Shown: positions 1-8,756 of the stretch, piece after piece
Layout: every line of letters starts with the position of its first letter
Position numbering within the stretch: position 1 is the first letter of the stretch
Assembly (NCBI RefSeq): GCF_000193205.1
Contig: NC_015278.1
Coordinates: 1,426,001 to 1,490,000 of the forward strand
DNA length: 64,000 nt
Reading direction: 5' to 3'
From: Aerococcus sp. Group 1
GTDB taxonomy: Bacteria; Bacillota; Bacilli; Lactobacillales; Aerococcaceae
Translations under genes and position numbers: made by a program
Notes under the pieces: generated by a model
Told to the model about the DNA's origin: nothing
Seen by the model: the letters and a program-made list of their open reading frames with translations, nothing else
The model's database searches: none

Positions 1-71
1 CCCGTTTTGGCCAAGCCTAAGACCAAAACCTTTTTATTCTTTACTGTTTGCTTACTAGATGTTTGCTCCAT
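1..71 (-). CDS. murD: MurD N-terminus, partial (UDP-N-acetylmuramoylalanine--D-glutamate ligase)
   Basis: Only the first 24 codons lie in the window; the gene runs off the left edge. The ATG at 69-71 is preceded by a GGAG ribosome binding site about six bases upstream. The visible peptide ends in VLVLGLAKTG, the nucleotide-fold start typical of MurD, which adds D-glutamate to UDP-MurNAc-L-Ala in the cytoplasm. It follows mraY by 9 bases, the usual order in division/cell wall clusters. The identity rests on this short motif plus position. Confidence 0.8.
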   Translation of the reverse strand, partial: MEQTSSKQTVKNKKVLVLGLAKT

Positions 72-80
72 AATATACTC

Positions 81-1028
81 CTAAAAAATAAAAATTCCGA
101 TAACACTTAAAGCTGCAGCAATGCCCCATAAAACAAAGTCAATTTTCCACTCGCTCCAACCTTCCATTTCAAAATGGTGGTGGATGGGGGTCATTTTAAA
201 GATTCGCTTACCAGTCTTTTTGAAATAAGTGACTTGAATCATGACACTAGCCGTTTCTACAACGTAAATAAAACCGAAAACTAGTAAACTCCAAGGATTT
301 CCACTCATTAAGCTAATCACCGCTAAGCTAGCGCCAATTGCCAATGAACCAGCGTCACCCATAAAGACTTTAGCAGTTTTCATATTAAAGATTAGAAAAC
401 CAAACAAAGAAGCAATCAAGGCAACATTGAAAAGCGCCAGGTCCATCTGCCCTTGTTTTAAGAAGATAATGAGATAGGCAGTTAAGCTAATAATTCCGTT
501 ACCACTGGCTAAACCGTCAATTCCATCGGTGAGATTGAAAGCATTTGAAAAACCGGTGATCCAAAAAACCGCAAAAATAAAGACCACTAAAAATGAGGAT
601 GTACTAAAGCCAAAGGGAAGCGGTAAGGAAAAGTTTAACCCCGAAAAATACATGGCCAGAATCAGAACGGCTGATGCCATAAGCTGAGATAGAAATTTTT
701 GCTTCGATGTAAGGCCTTCATTTTGTTTTTTGAAAATTTTCAAAAAGTCATCCACAAAACCGATTCCAGCAAAAAGAATCAAAGAAAGCATTAGAGTAAC
801 TAAAGGAAGAGAAAAATACGAATGCCAAAGTTTGTGAATGGTCAAGGCCAGCAAACTAGCAAAGAGAAAAACTAAACCTCCCATAGTAGGGGTACCACTT
901 TTTTGCTTGTGCCAGCTGGGACCAATGGCTAAAATTTCCTGACCAAATTGTTTAGCATGCATCCATTGGATAAAGATTGGCATTAAGATAACCGTTATTA
1001 AAAAACTCAATATAAAGGTAAATAGCAT
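81..1028 (-). CDS. mraY: Phospho-N-acetylmuramoyl-pentapeptide transferase (lipid I synthase)
   Basis: Integral membrane enzyme that transfers phospho-MurNAc-pentapeptide from UDP to undecaprenyl phosphate, making lipid I. The frame is open up to an ATG at 1049 (322 residues) that overlaps the stop of the upstream PBP gene as TAATG. The internal ATG at 1028 has a GGGAGA ribosome binding site at proper distance, while 1049 has none, so I prefer a 315-residue protein starting MLFTFIL. About ten hydrophobic segments are visible. MraY motifs are present: the DD pair in GFVDDFLK, NLTDGIDGLASG, and the late HHHFE metal/nucleotide loop. Length and neighbours fit the family. Confidence 0.96.
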   Translation of the reverse strand: MLFTFILSFLITVILMPIFIQWMHAKQFGQEILAIGPSWHKQKSGTPTMGGLVFLFASLLALTIHKLWHSYFSLPLVTLMLSLILFAGIGFVDDFLKIFKKQNEGLTSKQKFLSQLMASAVLILAMYFSGLNFSLPLPFGFSTSSFLVVFIFAVFWITGFSNAFNLTDGIDGLASGNGIISLTAYLIIFLKQGQMDLALFNVALIASLFGFLIFNMKTAKVFMGDAGSLAIGASLAVISLMSGNPWSLLVFGFIYVVETASVMIQVTYFKKTGKRIFKMTPIHHHFEMEGWSEWKIDFVLWGIAAALSVIGIFIF

Positions 1029-1048
1029 AAATGATTCTCCCGTTCTCA

Positions 1049-3205
1049 TTATTGTAATTCTACAGTAAGCCCCTGGCCATCAGCAATTGGTCGACCAGGT
1101 TCAATATTTTGACTGATCACTTTACCTTCACCATTCACTTTGAGATTAATTCCTAACAAACGTGCTAAGGTAATAGCTTCCGTCTTTTCTAATCCAAGGA
1201 AGTTAGGCATTTCCACTTGCCCATTAGTTAAGAGATAAACACGATTATCTAAAGACCGTCTGGTACCCGCTTGTGGAAATTGTTCAATCACCTTATCCCC
1301 GTCACCAATGACCTCAACGTTGACAAAGCCATTTCCCTGCATGGTTTGCTGGCCACTTTGGATACTGCTGTTAACCACATTAGGCACTGCTGTTAAATGG
1401 GCTTGGTCGGATTGGTCTAACTTCCCATATTCCATCGCCCGTTTCATAAAGGGAACAAAAATTTCTGAAAGCTGTACCTGGGCCAACTTTCCTGCTGAAG
1501 GAGATGGTTTCTTTAGGGTTAAGTATAAAATATATTGGGGATGATCGGAAGGTGCAAAGCCGACAACTGAATGTAAATAATTCGATTCACCGGATAAGTA
1601 ACGACCCGCTTTTTCGTCAAAAATTTCTGCTGTCCCAGTCTTAACCGCTAGGCGGGTACCTTCAACATCATAGATTTTACCAGTACCAGTTGGGGCATAG
1701 ACGATGGACTCCAAGGCTTTCAGGGTTTTTTGAGCGGTTTCTTCAGAAATCGGTGAAGAAATCACTTCTGGTTTAACAACTTCAATACTGCCATCTTCTT
1801 TTTCTAGGCGGTCAATCACATGTAATTTCATCATCTTGCCGCCGTTTCCTACTGCGGTATATGCTTGCATTAGGGCCCAAGGCGTAACTTGAATCCCTTG
1901 TCCAAAAGCGGTATTGGCCTTTTGGAGTTCTTCATCATAATTCATCGAACCCGCTATTTCATCAGAAAAACCTGAATTAGGTTTCTGAGTTAAGCCAAAC
2001 TCCACCATATACTTATGCCAGGTATCATAGCCCATGGCTTGAACCAATTTTACCACAAGCACGTTAGATGATTGGGATAATCCTTCTAACTGGGTAATCG
2101 TTCCCCAACCGACCTTATTCCAGTCACTAATGCGGATACTATCCACAATAATACTCCCCGATTGGTAGGTAGCATCAGGATCAAAAACGCCTTCTTCGAT
2201 GGCAGCAGCAATGGTTAAAACCTTAATGACTGACCCAGGTTCAAAGGCTTCGCCAACCAAAAGATTAGTCCACATATCTTCAATCCCTTTGCGGGTTTGC
2301 ATGTTAAAAGTCGGTCGTTGGCTGGCTGCAAGAACATTCCCAGTGGAAGGCTCAACCAACATGGCTGTCATCGATTCAGGATGGTAATTATCATAGATGT
2401 TAGACATCAAACCCTCTAGGTAGGTTTGTAAACGGGTATCGATGGTCGTGTAGACATCTAAGCCATCTTTAGCTTCACTGTTAGCCGCTTCATTATCATC
2501 ACTATTGGCATCATTGACAGCGACTTGGTCATGGCCAGCCTGGTAATCTTTGATAGCATTCTTTCCTGCCAGATGGGAGTCTAAGCTCTTCTCTAAACCT
2601 AATTGTCCCACGAGGCGACTATCCAGGGGATTTTCTGCTTCTTGAAATTGGGCATAACCAATCACGTGAGAGGCAAAGATTCCCGACGGATATAGGCGGG
2701 AAGGTTGGGGGTCAAAGTGGATCCCTTGCAGGTTTTCATTTTGAATTTCTTGCATTTTCGCATAGGAAAGGTTTTTCCCAGCTTGGCCAAATTCAATTTG
2801 GGTGGCATTTTCCGTGTTTAATTGTTTGAGGATGTCTTCTTTTGACATATCAATATGCTTACTTAAGACTTCCGCAGTGTGCTCTTTTTGATCATCAGGA
2901 ACATGGATGGGTTCGGCGCCTTCATCGGCCCAAGCGGAGGTTAAAACAGCGTATAAATTATAAGAAGTAGCATCCGTAGCTATGGCGTTGCCACCAACAT
3001 CATAGATGGTTCCACGCTTAGCTATTTGAATACTACTTCTTCCATATTGTTGCTGTGCACTTGCTCTTAAGTCCACCCCATCAACTTCTCCACCCAGCAT
3101 GATATAAGCCAGTCTCCCTACAAAGAGGACAAAAATAAAACTAACCAAAAGCATCATGATATGCAGAAATTGTAAACGGTTTTGCTTGCTATTTTGATGT
3201 TTCAT
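1049..3205 (-). CDS. Class B penicillin-binding protein with two PASTA domains (division transpeptidase)
   Basis: Septal peptidoglycan transpeptidase of the PBP2x/FtsI type, anchored by one N-terminal membrane segment (about residues 17-40 of the 721-residue frame). Catalytic motifs are SVIK at 328-331 (active Ser328), SSN at 382-384 and KTG at 525-527. Two C-terminal PASTA repeats follow, about residues 612-668 and 669-721. The frame opens at 3214, but the ATG three codons later (3205) has AAGGA nine bases upstream and is the better start. Its start overlaps the end of ftsL and its stop touches mraY, so translation is probably coupled. The position between ftsL and mraY is that of pbpX/pbpB. 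Confidence 0.95.
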   Translation of the reverse strand: MKHQNSKQNRLQFLHIMMLLVSFIFVLFVGRLAYIMLGGEVDGVDLRASAQQQYGRSSIQIAKRGTIYDVGGNAIATDATSYNLYAVLTSAWADEGAEPIHVPDDQKEHTAEVLSKHIDMSKEDILKQLNTENATQIEFGQAGKNLSYAKMQEIQNENLQGIHFDPQPSRLYPSGIFASHVIGYAQFQEAENPLDSRLVGQLGLEKSLDSHLAGKNAIKDYQAGHDQVAVNDANSDDNEAANSEAKDGLDVYTTIDTRLQTYLEGLMSNIYDNYHPESMTAMLVEPSTGNVLAASQRPTFNMQTRKGIEDMWTNLLVGEAFEPGSVIKVLTIAAAIEEGVFDPDATYQSGSIIVDSIRISDWNKVGWGTITQLEGLSQSSNVLVVKLVQAMGYDTWHKYMVEFGLTQKPNSGFSDEIAGSMNYDEELQKANTAFGQGIQVTPWALMQAYTAVGNGGKMMKLHVIDRLEKEDGSIEVVKPEVISSPISEETAQKTLKALESIVYAPTGTGKIYDVEGTRLAVKTGTAEIFDEKAGRYLSGESNYLHSVVGFAPSDHPQYILYLTLKKPSPSAGKLAQVQLSEIFVPFMKRAMEYGKLDQSDQAHLTAVPNVVNSSIQSGQQTMQGNGFVNVEVIGDGDKVIEQFPQAGTRRSLDNRVYLLTNGQVEMPNFLGLEKTEAITLARLLGINLKVNGEGKVISQNIEPGRPIADGQGLTVELQ

Positions 3206-3599
3206 TGGTGACATTCCTTATATTTTCTTCTTCTAGCTTCAAGCCGTTGTCCTTAGCATACTGCATAACTCTTTCATAACTAGATAGTTCATTAACTTCT
3301 TGTTGGAGATTCCCTTTTTCCGTTTTTAAGGCCTGTGTTTCTCTTTGCACATTTTGTAATTCTTGTCTTTTAGCATCCACTGATGAACGTGCATTAATCA
3401 GCCAAAAAATCGCCACCATTAAAAAGAGAATCATTCCTGCTGAAAGCAAAAAATCTTTTCCCGTAAAAAAAGTAGAGGTCTCCACATGGTAGTGACCATT
3501 TAAAGATTTTGCTGAATGACTATACCTATGATCAATTTCCTCCTTAGGCAGGGCATATTGAAGTTTAGCTTTCTCTCTTTCAAGTGCTGGTGATGACAC
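3189..3599 (-). CDS. ftsL: Cell division protein FtsL
   Basis: Small bitopic membrane protein of the divisome (FtsL/DivIC/FtsB complex). It has a basic cytoplasmic N-terminus, one membrane segment reading LLSAGMILFLMVAIFWLI, then a coiled coil rich in K, E, Q and L. The open frame extends to an ATG at 3644 that would overlap rsmH by 26 bases. The GTG at 3599 has a GAGGAG site eight bases upstream and gives 136 residues starting just after rsmH, so I prefer it. FtsL is poorly conserved; the call rests on topology, size and its place between rsmH and the PBP gene. Confidence 0.88.
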   Translation of the reverse strand: MSSPALEREKAKLQYALPKEEIDHRYSHSAKSLNGHYHVETSTFFTGKDFLLSAGMILFLMVAIFWLINARSSVDAKRQELQNVQRETQALKTEKGNLQQEVNELSSYERVMQYAKDNGLKLEEENIRNVTNETSK

Positions 3600-3618
3600 A
3601 TTAACGACTCCTCTCAAA

Positions 3619-4575
3619 TTACTCCGATACCCGTTCAATGACACGTAACTTGGCGCTTTGTGCCCGTGAATTCTTGTCTAATTCTTCCTGGCTGGGATAA
3701 ATCGGCTTTTTATTTACTAAACGAAACTTAGCTTGGGGCAATTGGCTTTCCAATAAGGGTAACTGGCTAGGAAGATTATCCACAGTGCTGGCCTCTTTAA
3801 ACATGACCTTGACAATTCGGTCTTCTAAAGACTGAAAGCTAATGGCAGCAATCCGCCCTTCAACCTTTATCAATTGCAAAGCCTGACTTAAGGAACTTTC
3901 AATAGCTCCCAATTCGTCATTGACTGCGATACGGATGGCTTGAAAACTGCGTTTAGCTGGGTGTCCACCCTTGCGGCGGGCTGGAGCGGGAATGGCTTCT
4001 TTGATAATTTCCACTAATTCAGACGTTCGGGTAATGGCTGCTTTTTGCCGACGGTTTTCAATATTGCGAGCAATGGCCTTGGCAAACTTTTCCTCACCAT
4101 AGCGTTTGAGGATGCGAACTAAGTCAACGTAAGACCAGTCATTGACAATTTCTTTGGCAGTCAGTGTTTGACTTTGGTCCATCCGCATATCCAAGGGAGC
4201 ATCCTGCTTATAGGAAAAGCCCCGCTCTCTATCATCTAATTGCGGGGAAGACACGCCTAAGTCATAAAGAATACCGTCAACTTGCTTAACGCCTCTTTGG
4301 GCAAGCTGCTCTTCTAACTGAGCAAAATTAGCATGGATCAAAGTCAGTTGTCCAGCTGCAATCGCATCAGCAAAACGCTCCTTAGCATGGTTAATGGCCT
4401 GGATATCTTGGTCAAAAGCATAAAGACGGCCCTTGGCTGATAGTTTACTTAAGAGATAGCTGGTATGACCGCCGCCTCCCAGGGTGCAATCGACATAAGA
4501 ACCATCTTCTTTAACATTTAAGTCATCAACCGTCTCTTTTAAAAGAACCGTAATATGATGAAATGTTTCTGTCAT
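3619..4575 (-). CDS. rsmH: 16S rRNA m4C1402 methyltransferase RsmH (MraW)
   Basis: SAM-dependent N4-methyltransferase acting on C1402 of 16S rRNA in the decoding centre. The 318-residue length is typical. The SAM-binding loop [14 protein letters not shown] is near residues 29-42, with the family blocks [13 protein letters not shown] and APLDMRMD further on and [15 protein letters not shown] sequence ([13 protein letters not shown]) in the C-terminal half. The ATG at 4575 has an AAGGAGG site seven bases upstream. It is second in the division/cell wall operon, 15 bases after the mraZ stop. Confidence 0.97.
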   Translation of the reverse strand: MTETFHHITVLLKETVDDLNVKEDGSYVDCTLGGGGHTSYLLSKLSAKGRLYAFDQDIQAINHAKERFADAIAAGQLTLIHANFAQLEEQLAQRGVKQVDGILYDLGVSSPQLDDRERGFSYKQDAPLDMRMDQSQTLTAKEIVNDWSYVDLVRILKRYGEEKFAKAIARNIENRRQKAAITRTSELVEIIKEAIPAPARRKGGHPAKRSFQAIRIAVNDELGAIESSLSQALQLIKVEGRIAAISFQSLEDRIVKVMFKEASTVDNLPSQLPLLESQLPQAKFRLVNKKPIYPSQEELDKNSRAQSAKLRVIERVSE

Positions 4576-4590
4576 AGGGGCCTCCTTCTC

Positions 4591-5021
4591 CTAAAGACCA
4601 AAATCAAATAGGTTTTCTGCAATATCTTCAAAGTTATCAGAAAGCGACTCAGCTTCTGCTAGCCAGCGCCCTTCATCCCAGATTTCAATCCGTTCACTAA
4701 CACCAATCACGCGACAGGCCTTTTCTAAATGGGCAAAATCGATCAAGGTTTGGGGAATATTAATCCGCCCTTGCTTATCCAGTTCTACCTCTTGTGCAGC
4801 CGAGTAAAAAAACGGGTAAAGGCCCGGGCATCCTTCTTAGCTAAGGGAAGTTGTTTTAACTTTTCCTGGACCAGATCCCAGGTAGCTTTCGGATAACCAA
4901 AAATACAGCCATCCAAGCCCCGAGTAATCACAAAGTTTTCCCCTAAATCATCGCGCAATTTAGCAGGCATAATCAGGCGACCCTTGCTGTCAATATTATG
5001 TTTATATTCTCCCATTAACAT
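4591..5021 (-). pseudogene. mraZ: Transcriptional regulator MraZ, frameshifted in a T homopolymer
   Basis: MraZ is a ring-forming AbrB-fold DNA-binding protein that controls its own division/cell wall operon. The first 69 codons read normally ([16 protein letters not shown] ... RAFTRFF), then the frame runs into TRLHKR and a stop at 4785. With one T added to the seven-base T run (plus-strand A's at 4806-4812) the protein continues [18 protein letters not shown] and ends at 4591 as exactly 143 residues, the standard MraZ length with both MraZ repeats. A sequencing indel is the simplest explanation; a true mutation or slippage is possible. MraZ-type repeats lie upstream at 5079-5103. Confidence 0.93.
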
Positions 5022-5078
5022 AATTTTTCGCCTTTCTGTGTCCCTGGTCCGCCTAGAATACTAAGATAATATTAGTTT

Positions 5079-5103
5079 ACCACAATCCTCCACAATCCTC
5101 CAT
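5079..5103 (-). promoter_or_regulatory. Probable MraZ-binding direct repeats upstream of mraZ
   Basis: The 10-mer CACAATCCTC occurs twice in tandem (plus strand 5081-5090 and 5091-5100). On the minus strand this gives three TGG triplets at a 10-base period, ahead of mraZ. MraZ proteins are known to bind short G-rich direct repeats about one helical turn apart in front of their own gene. A further TGGGGGATGTGG-like copy lies at about 5131-5143. A weak promoter may overlap (TTGTGG, 18 bp, TATTAT). The assignment is inference from position and pattern. Confidence 0.7.
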
Positions 5104-5161
5104 TATTCCCCAAATATTTTTGAAAATTTACCACATCCCCCACTTTCCTAAAAAAGGGCAG

Positions 5162-5209
5162 AAAAAAAGCCCAACCTAGAAAGGAAAATGCCCTTTCTAG
5201 GCTGAGCTA
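5162..5209 (-). terminator. Intrinsic terminator downstream of the DUF3397 gene
   Basis: Minus-strand hairpin with stem CCTAGAAAGG / CCTTTCTAGG around a six- to seven-base loop, followed by GGGCTTTTTTTC. It lies 27 bases after the DUF3397 stop and separates that gene from the mraZ operon. Confidence 0.85.
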
Positions 5210-5235
5210 TTTGCTCTAGTATTTACGAAAAAGAC

Positions 5236-5607
5236 CTATTTAATAATAACTTGGATAAAACGAACGATAAGCATAAGTAAGTAGGAAATAGAGGTCAGAA
5301 CAAAGAGACGCTTGGAGAGTTTCCTAAAGAAACGGGTCCAGCGAAAAGCCCCCTCTCCTTTTTCCTCTTGGTACAAGCCCCAGAGCCCCAGAATCCCCAA
5401 AACAATAAAATACAGGGGAAGTAAGGAAAAATAAAAAATGGTCTCAGTTAAATAATGGAAGCATAGCCATAATATAGGATGCATGACATCAATAGGTAAC
5501 AAGTGGATATGGCGTCCATCATTTAAATACTGACGAAAATAAAGGGCTAAAAATAAAGTTAAAAAAGGCATGAGATAAATGATAATTTCTGTCCATGAAA
5601 ACGACAT
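5236..5607 (-). CDS. DUF3397-type small integral membrane protein
   Basis: A 123-residue, very hydrophobic protein with about four predicted membrane segments (roughly residues 7-24, 43-60, 63-78 and 100-120) separated by a short charged loop (EEKGEGAFRWTRFFRK). Size, topology and place between rpmF and mraZ match the uncharacterised DUF3397 family of Bacilli. The family name is from recall of this conserved context, and function is unknown. The ATG at 5607 has an AAGGAGG site. It has its own terminator downstream and about 240 bases upstream, so it is probably a single-gene unit. Confidence 0.7.
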   Translation of the reverse strand: MSFSWTEIIIYLMPFLTLFLALYFRQYLNDGRHIHLLPIDVMHPILWLCFHYLTETIFYFSLLPLYFIVLGILGLWGLYQEEKGEGAFRWTRFFRKLSKRLFVLTSISYLLMLIVRFIQVIIK

Positions 5608-5800
5608 TGTCTGACCTCCTTAATGAGTAAAGCTAATAATAGTATCTCAAGCAAATTGATTGAATAAGCTGACTGTTGCCAGCTCTCTCAAAATGACATC
5701 TATATACTAACCTAAAGTCAAAAAAAGCAAAAGCCCTTTCATTCAGCAGACATAATAATTAAGTTGCTTGGGAATTAGCTAAAAGAAAAATAAAGTGAAA

Positions 5801-5836
5801 ATAAAAAAGAGATCAGGACTTATGTCCCAACCTCTT
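5801..5836 (-). terminator. Intrinsic terminator downstream of rpmF
   Basis: Minus-strand hairpin AAGAGGTTGGGAC / GTCCTGATCTCTT with an ATAA loop, followed by TTTTTTATT. It lies just after the rpmF stop and ends the yceD-rpmF unit. Confidence 0.85.
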
Positions 5837-5848
5837 ACAGCAGAATCA

Positions 5849-6043
5849 TTATTCTGCATCTTCATTATTAGACATCACGTCTTGGCCATCGTAGTATCCA
5901 CAACTTGGGCAGACATGATGTGACTTACGGTATTCACCACAATTTGGACAAGTAACCATTCCTGGAACTTCCAACTTGTAATGAGTACGGCGTTTGCGTT
6001 TTCTTTGTTTTGATGTTTTACGTTTTGGTACTGCCATCTCCAT
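5849..6043 (-). CDS. rpmF: 50S ribosomal protein bL32
   Basis: Zinc-ribbon form of bL32. The protein contains the family start [19 protein letters not shown] and two Cys pairs, CPNC and CPSC, expected to bind one zinc. An ATG two codons upstream (6043) and the ATG of MAVPKRK (6037) both lie near the GGAGGTG site, 4 and 10 bases away; family length favours the second. It is co-transcribed with yceD, from which it is separated by 23 bases, a conserved pairing across bacteria. Confidence 0.96.
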   Translation of the reverse strand: MEMAVPKRKTSKQRKRKRRTHYKLEVPGMVTCPNCGEYRKSHHVCPSCGYYDGQDVMSNNEDAE

Positions 6044-6066
6044 TACACCTCCTAATTAGTTTCAGA

Positions 6067-6621
6067 TTATGATTCAGAAGTATCATCGCTCAATAGATCC
6101 TTCAACTTGGCAAAGCGGGGATCGATTTGATTCGATTCTTTTTCTTCATTTTGAAATGAAGCTTCTGTCATTAAATTCCAATCGTCGCCAGATGGTAATT
6201 CTGTTGCTTCCAACTCATCAGGCGTCAATCGTTTAAGAGGGATATGTGTGATGATATTATCAACAATGGCCCTCCCCAAATCCACTGTATTATCCTCAAG
6301 TTCAATCACTAAGTTGTCCTCGTCTTGGACAAGTTCACTTTGCCAACCTGATTCAATATAGCGTTCTCGAATTGGAAACTGCATTGCCACATCTACCGGT
6401 TCAAGAGACCGTGAAGATGGGAGCGTTATAGTTAAAGCTATTTCTAATTGAGCCAATACTGTATGATCGTCGTATATCAAATACCCTTGAACCTCTACTG
6501 GTGATAAATCGAGGACTTCTTGATTTTTATTCATTAAATCATCTTTAAGGTCCAAGGTCTTATCAACCTTTAAGGGATCTTGGGCTTTTATACGGAGTTC
6601 TTGAAAAGACCATTTCATCAT
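6067..6621 (-). CDS. yceD: YceD/DUF177 family protein (23S rRNA accumulation)
   Basis: A 184-residue acidic protein of the DUF177/YceD family, linked in E. coli and plants to 23S rRNA accumulation. Family features seen are the mid-protein VEVQGYLIYDDHTVLAQLEIALTI-type strand block (without the paired Cys residues some members carry), a DLGRAIVDNI-like segment, and the C-terminal IDPRFAKLKDLL motif typical of the family. A near-perfect sigma-A promoter lies about 25 bases upstream. Together with rpmF it forms the conserved yceD-rpmF pair. Confidence 0.9.
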   Translation of the reverse strand: MMKWSFQELRIKAQDPLKVDKTLDLKDDLMNKNQEVLDLSPVEVQGYLIYDDHTVLAQLEIALTITLPSSRSLEPVDVAMQFPIRERYIESGWQSELVQDEDNLVIELEDNTVDLGRAIVDNIITHIPLKRLTPDELEATELPSGDDWNLMTEASFQNEEKESNQIDPRFAKLKDLLSDDTSES

Positions 6622-6646
6622 TGACCACCATTAAGCAACAAGAAAA

Positions 6647-6675
6647 ATTATACCGATTTTCAATCGCTTTGTCAA
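6647..6675 (-). promoter_or_regulatory. Consensus sigma-A promoter for yceD-rpmF
   Basis: On the minus strand TTGACA (6670-6675), a 17-base spacer and TATAAT (6647-6652): a perfect match to both consensus hexamers. It is the strongest promoter I could see in the window, fitting a ribosomal protein unit. Confidence 0.9.
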
Positions 6676-6726
6676 TGTTATTTCCTTGACAATCTTTTTC
6701 TCTACTTGCTCCCTTTCCACTATTTT

Positions 6727-7941
6727 TTATAACATGATCGGAGGATGAGCGAAAAGCTGACTTTCTTTACTTTTCATAACTACTTGCTGATAGATTTCAT
6801 CCACACGAATCCATAAAGGCCAGGCCTTACTTTCATCCCTGCCTACACGGTTTATCATAGCATAAGAAGATGGATCTGTAATTTCTAAGCCTTTTAAATA
6901 CTTTCTTCCCCTAGAATTGGCCCCCAAAAGATAGAGAGGTTGACGTTTTTTCAAATGATCCTGCATTTCCTGGTCAGAAACCCCTAAAAAAATCATCAAA
7001 AGCGCCCGTTGAATCCGGTATTTAGACCATTTTTTATTGGTAACCTGATTAAGAAAATCGGCATAGCAGGTCTCCTTCCGGGCGGCTTCGATAAAGTTTT
7101 TTTCAATGCCTTCGTAAACTTGATAATAGTCTGCCAGCTTATGACGGGATTCAGATAGGATTTTATAACGCAATAAGGGGTACAAAGCTGACCAGGAACT
7201 GTCATAATTGACTAATTCAAGCTTTTCCACCATTGCTTTGGGCATCAGCTGGTCAAGCTGATGGGGGTCTACCTGGTCCTCTAGCAGTGCCTTCCTAATA
7301 CTGGTACTGGAAGCATAATTAGCCCCTGGGCTCATGTCTTGGTCTCGGTGCTGACTTCCTTGTCGCTTGATTGCGGTTAGGGTCATGGGCGCTTGATACT
7401 TAGCATTGGCCTTGGCATAAGAATAGGCTAATAAGACATTACTGTTATCAGTGAAATCGATCTTTAAATGCCTTAATTCAGGCACTTCCGCCACTAAATC
7501 AGCTAGGAGACTAATCGAGCTCTTGCCATAATTATTGGCATGAAAGGCTTCATTTTGCTGTTTCAAAGCCACAGTTTCTTCATGGTCACTCACCCATTGG
7601 GCTAATTTTTGGTAAGGTGCAAAATCCTCTAGCTCACTACCAAAAGCTAATTGCTGGCAGCCCAGTGCTTGTAGGCAACCCACCGCCCCTTCTGCGAAGA
7701 GGTCAGCCGGTTGAACAGCATACCAGAAGGGAAGTTCTATCACCAAGTCGCATCCATTTTTTAAAGCGACTTCCGCTCGTTGCCACTTAGAAAGCAAGGC
7801 GGCTTGACCCCTTTGGACATAATTGCCACTCATTATAGCAATGATAACTGTATCCGGTTGACGGCCCTTAAGCTGTTGGATCAGATAAGCATGGCCATTA
7901 TGAAAAGGATTCCATTCTACAATCATTCCACAGACAGACAT
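6727..7941 (-). CDS. tmcAL: tRNA(Met) cytidine acetate ligase TmcAL (YlbM)
   Basis: Bacilli enzyme that forms ac4C34 in elongator tRNA-Met using acetate and ATP. The 404-residue length fits. The N-terminus carries the nucleotidyltransferase signature MIVEWNPFHNGHAYLI (HNGH motif, residues 15-18). The segment GANYASSTSIRKALLE and the later GANSRGRKYLKGL block match the family as I know it. It lies downstream of the yqeG-to-methyltransferase cluster, after a 50-base gap from the methyltransferase gene, and is followed by the yceD promoter. Confidence 0.93.
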   Translation of the reverse strand: MSVCGMIVEWNPFHNGHAYLIQQLKGRQPDTVIIAIMSGNYVQRGQAALLSKWQRAEVALKNGCDLVIELPFWYAVQPADLFAEGAVGCLQALGCQQLAFGSELEDFAPYQKLAQWVSDHEETVALKQQNEAFHANNYGKSSISLLADLVAEVPELRHLKIDFTDNSNVLLAYSYAKANAKYQAPMTLTAIKRQGSQHRDQDMSPGANYASSTSIRKALLEDQVDPHQLDQLMPKAMVEKLELVNYDSSWSALYPLLRYKILSESRHKLADYYQVYEGIEKNFIEAARKETCYADFLNQVTNKKWSKYRIQRALLMIFLGVSDQEMQDHLKKRQPLYLLGANSRGRKYLKGLEITDPSSYAMINRVGRDESKAWPLWIRVDEIYQQVVMKSKESQLFAHPPIML

Positions 7942-7991
7942 GTTAGGTTTACCTCCTTAACTCATTCAGTCTTCCCCTGGAAAATATCTAC

Positions 7992-8756
7992 TTACTTTTT
8001 ACAGGAAAAAAAGAGGCGGCGACTCTTTTGGCTAGGTTTATCTTGGCTAAAGTCTGCTGTGATTTGAATATCAGTAAAACCTGAGCTGAGTAAGGCTTCT
8101 TGATAGTTTTTTAGGGGCCAAATTTGTTCCTGATGGACTTCTTCAAAGCGCTGGTAAAGTTGACTGGCCTCATCCTTAACGAAGATATTCAATAAATGAT
8201 CGATGGTATTAGGCCCCCTCAGCTGGTCACTTTGCCAGGTAAAAACAGCATCATCCCAGCTATCCACCCATTGAAAGTCAGGGTATATGCAATTCATCTG
8301 GTAAGAACTATGGATATCAAAAAGCAAGAGGCCACCCTTTTCTAAGGCCTCATAGCAAGCCTTAAAGGTAGCTTCTAAGTCAGCTAGACTGTCTAAGTAA
8401 CAGATACTGTCACAAAAGATGGAAATCAGGTCATAGCTTGTCTCAGTTTTAAAACTGCGCATATCTGCTTGAAAATAAGGAACGTAAACCCCTGCCTCCT
8501 GCATCTCTGCTTGAGCAATGGATAACATTTCTTCAGACAGGTCCATGCCTGTCACATCATAGCCGGCCTTAGCCAGTTCCAGGGTTAAGCGCCCATCTCC
8601 GCAAGCCATATCCAAAATTTTTAGTCCTTCTTGATGAGTCAAGCGACTATGGACCTGATCTTCTAAATAATTCTGCCAGTTCTGGTAGAGGGTTTGGTCA
8701 AAAATTTGATGGTAGACTTCGCTAAACAAGGCATATTGGTTAGTCTTCATCATCAT
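7992..8756 (-). CDS. Class I SAM-dependent methyltransferase (YqeM-like)
   Basis: A 254-residue methyltransferase of unknown substrate. The SAM-binding motif I is ILDMACGDGRLTLELA (about residues 46-61), followed by the motif II acidic region VTGMDLSEEML. The N-terminus YALFSEVYHQIFD is the common start of YqeM-like proteins. The gene begins inside the last codons of rsfS (17-base overlap at a run of three ATGs), so translation is probably coupled. In Bacillus the same yqeG-to-yqeM order is conserved, so a role tied to ribosome or RNA metabolism is likely but unproven. Confidence 0.85.
   Translation of the reverse strand: MMMKTNQYALFSEVYHQIFDQTLYQNWQNYLEDQVHSRLTHQEGLKILDMACGDGRLTLELAKAGYDVTGMDLSEEMLSIAQAEMQEAGVYVPYFQADMRSFKTETSYDLISIFCDSICYLDSLADLEATFKACYEALEKGGLLLFDIHSSYQMNCIYPDFQWVDSWDDAVFTWQSDQLRGPNTIDHLLNIFVKDEASQLYQRFEEVHQEQIWPLKNYQEALLSSGFTDIQITADFSQDKPSQKSRRLFFSCKK

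Noticed and set aside
1308..2387. Plus-strand open frames inside the PBP gene, and similar antisense frames across the window
   Set aside because: They are shadows of conserved minus-strand genes with no ribosome sites or recognisable domains.
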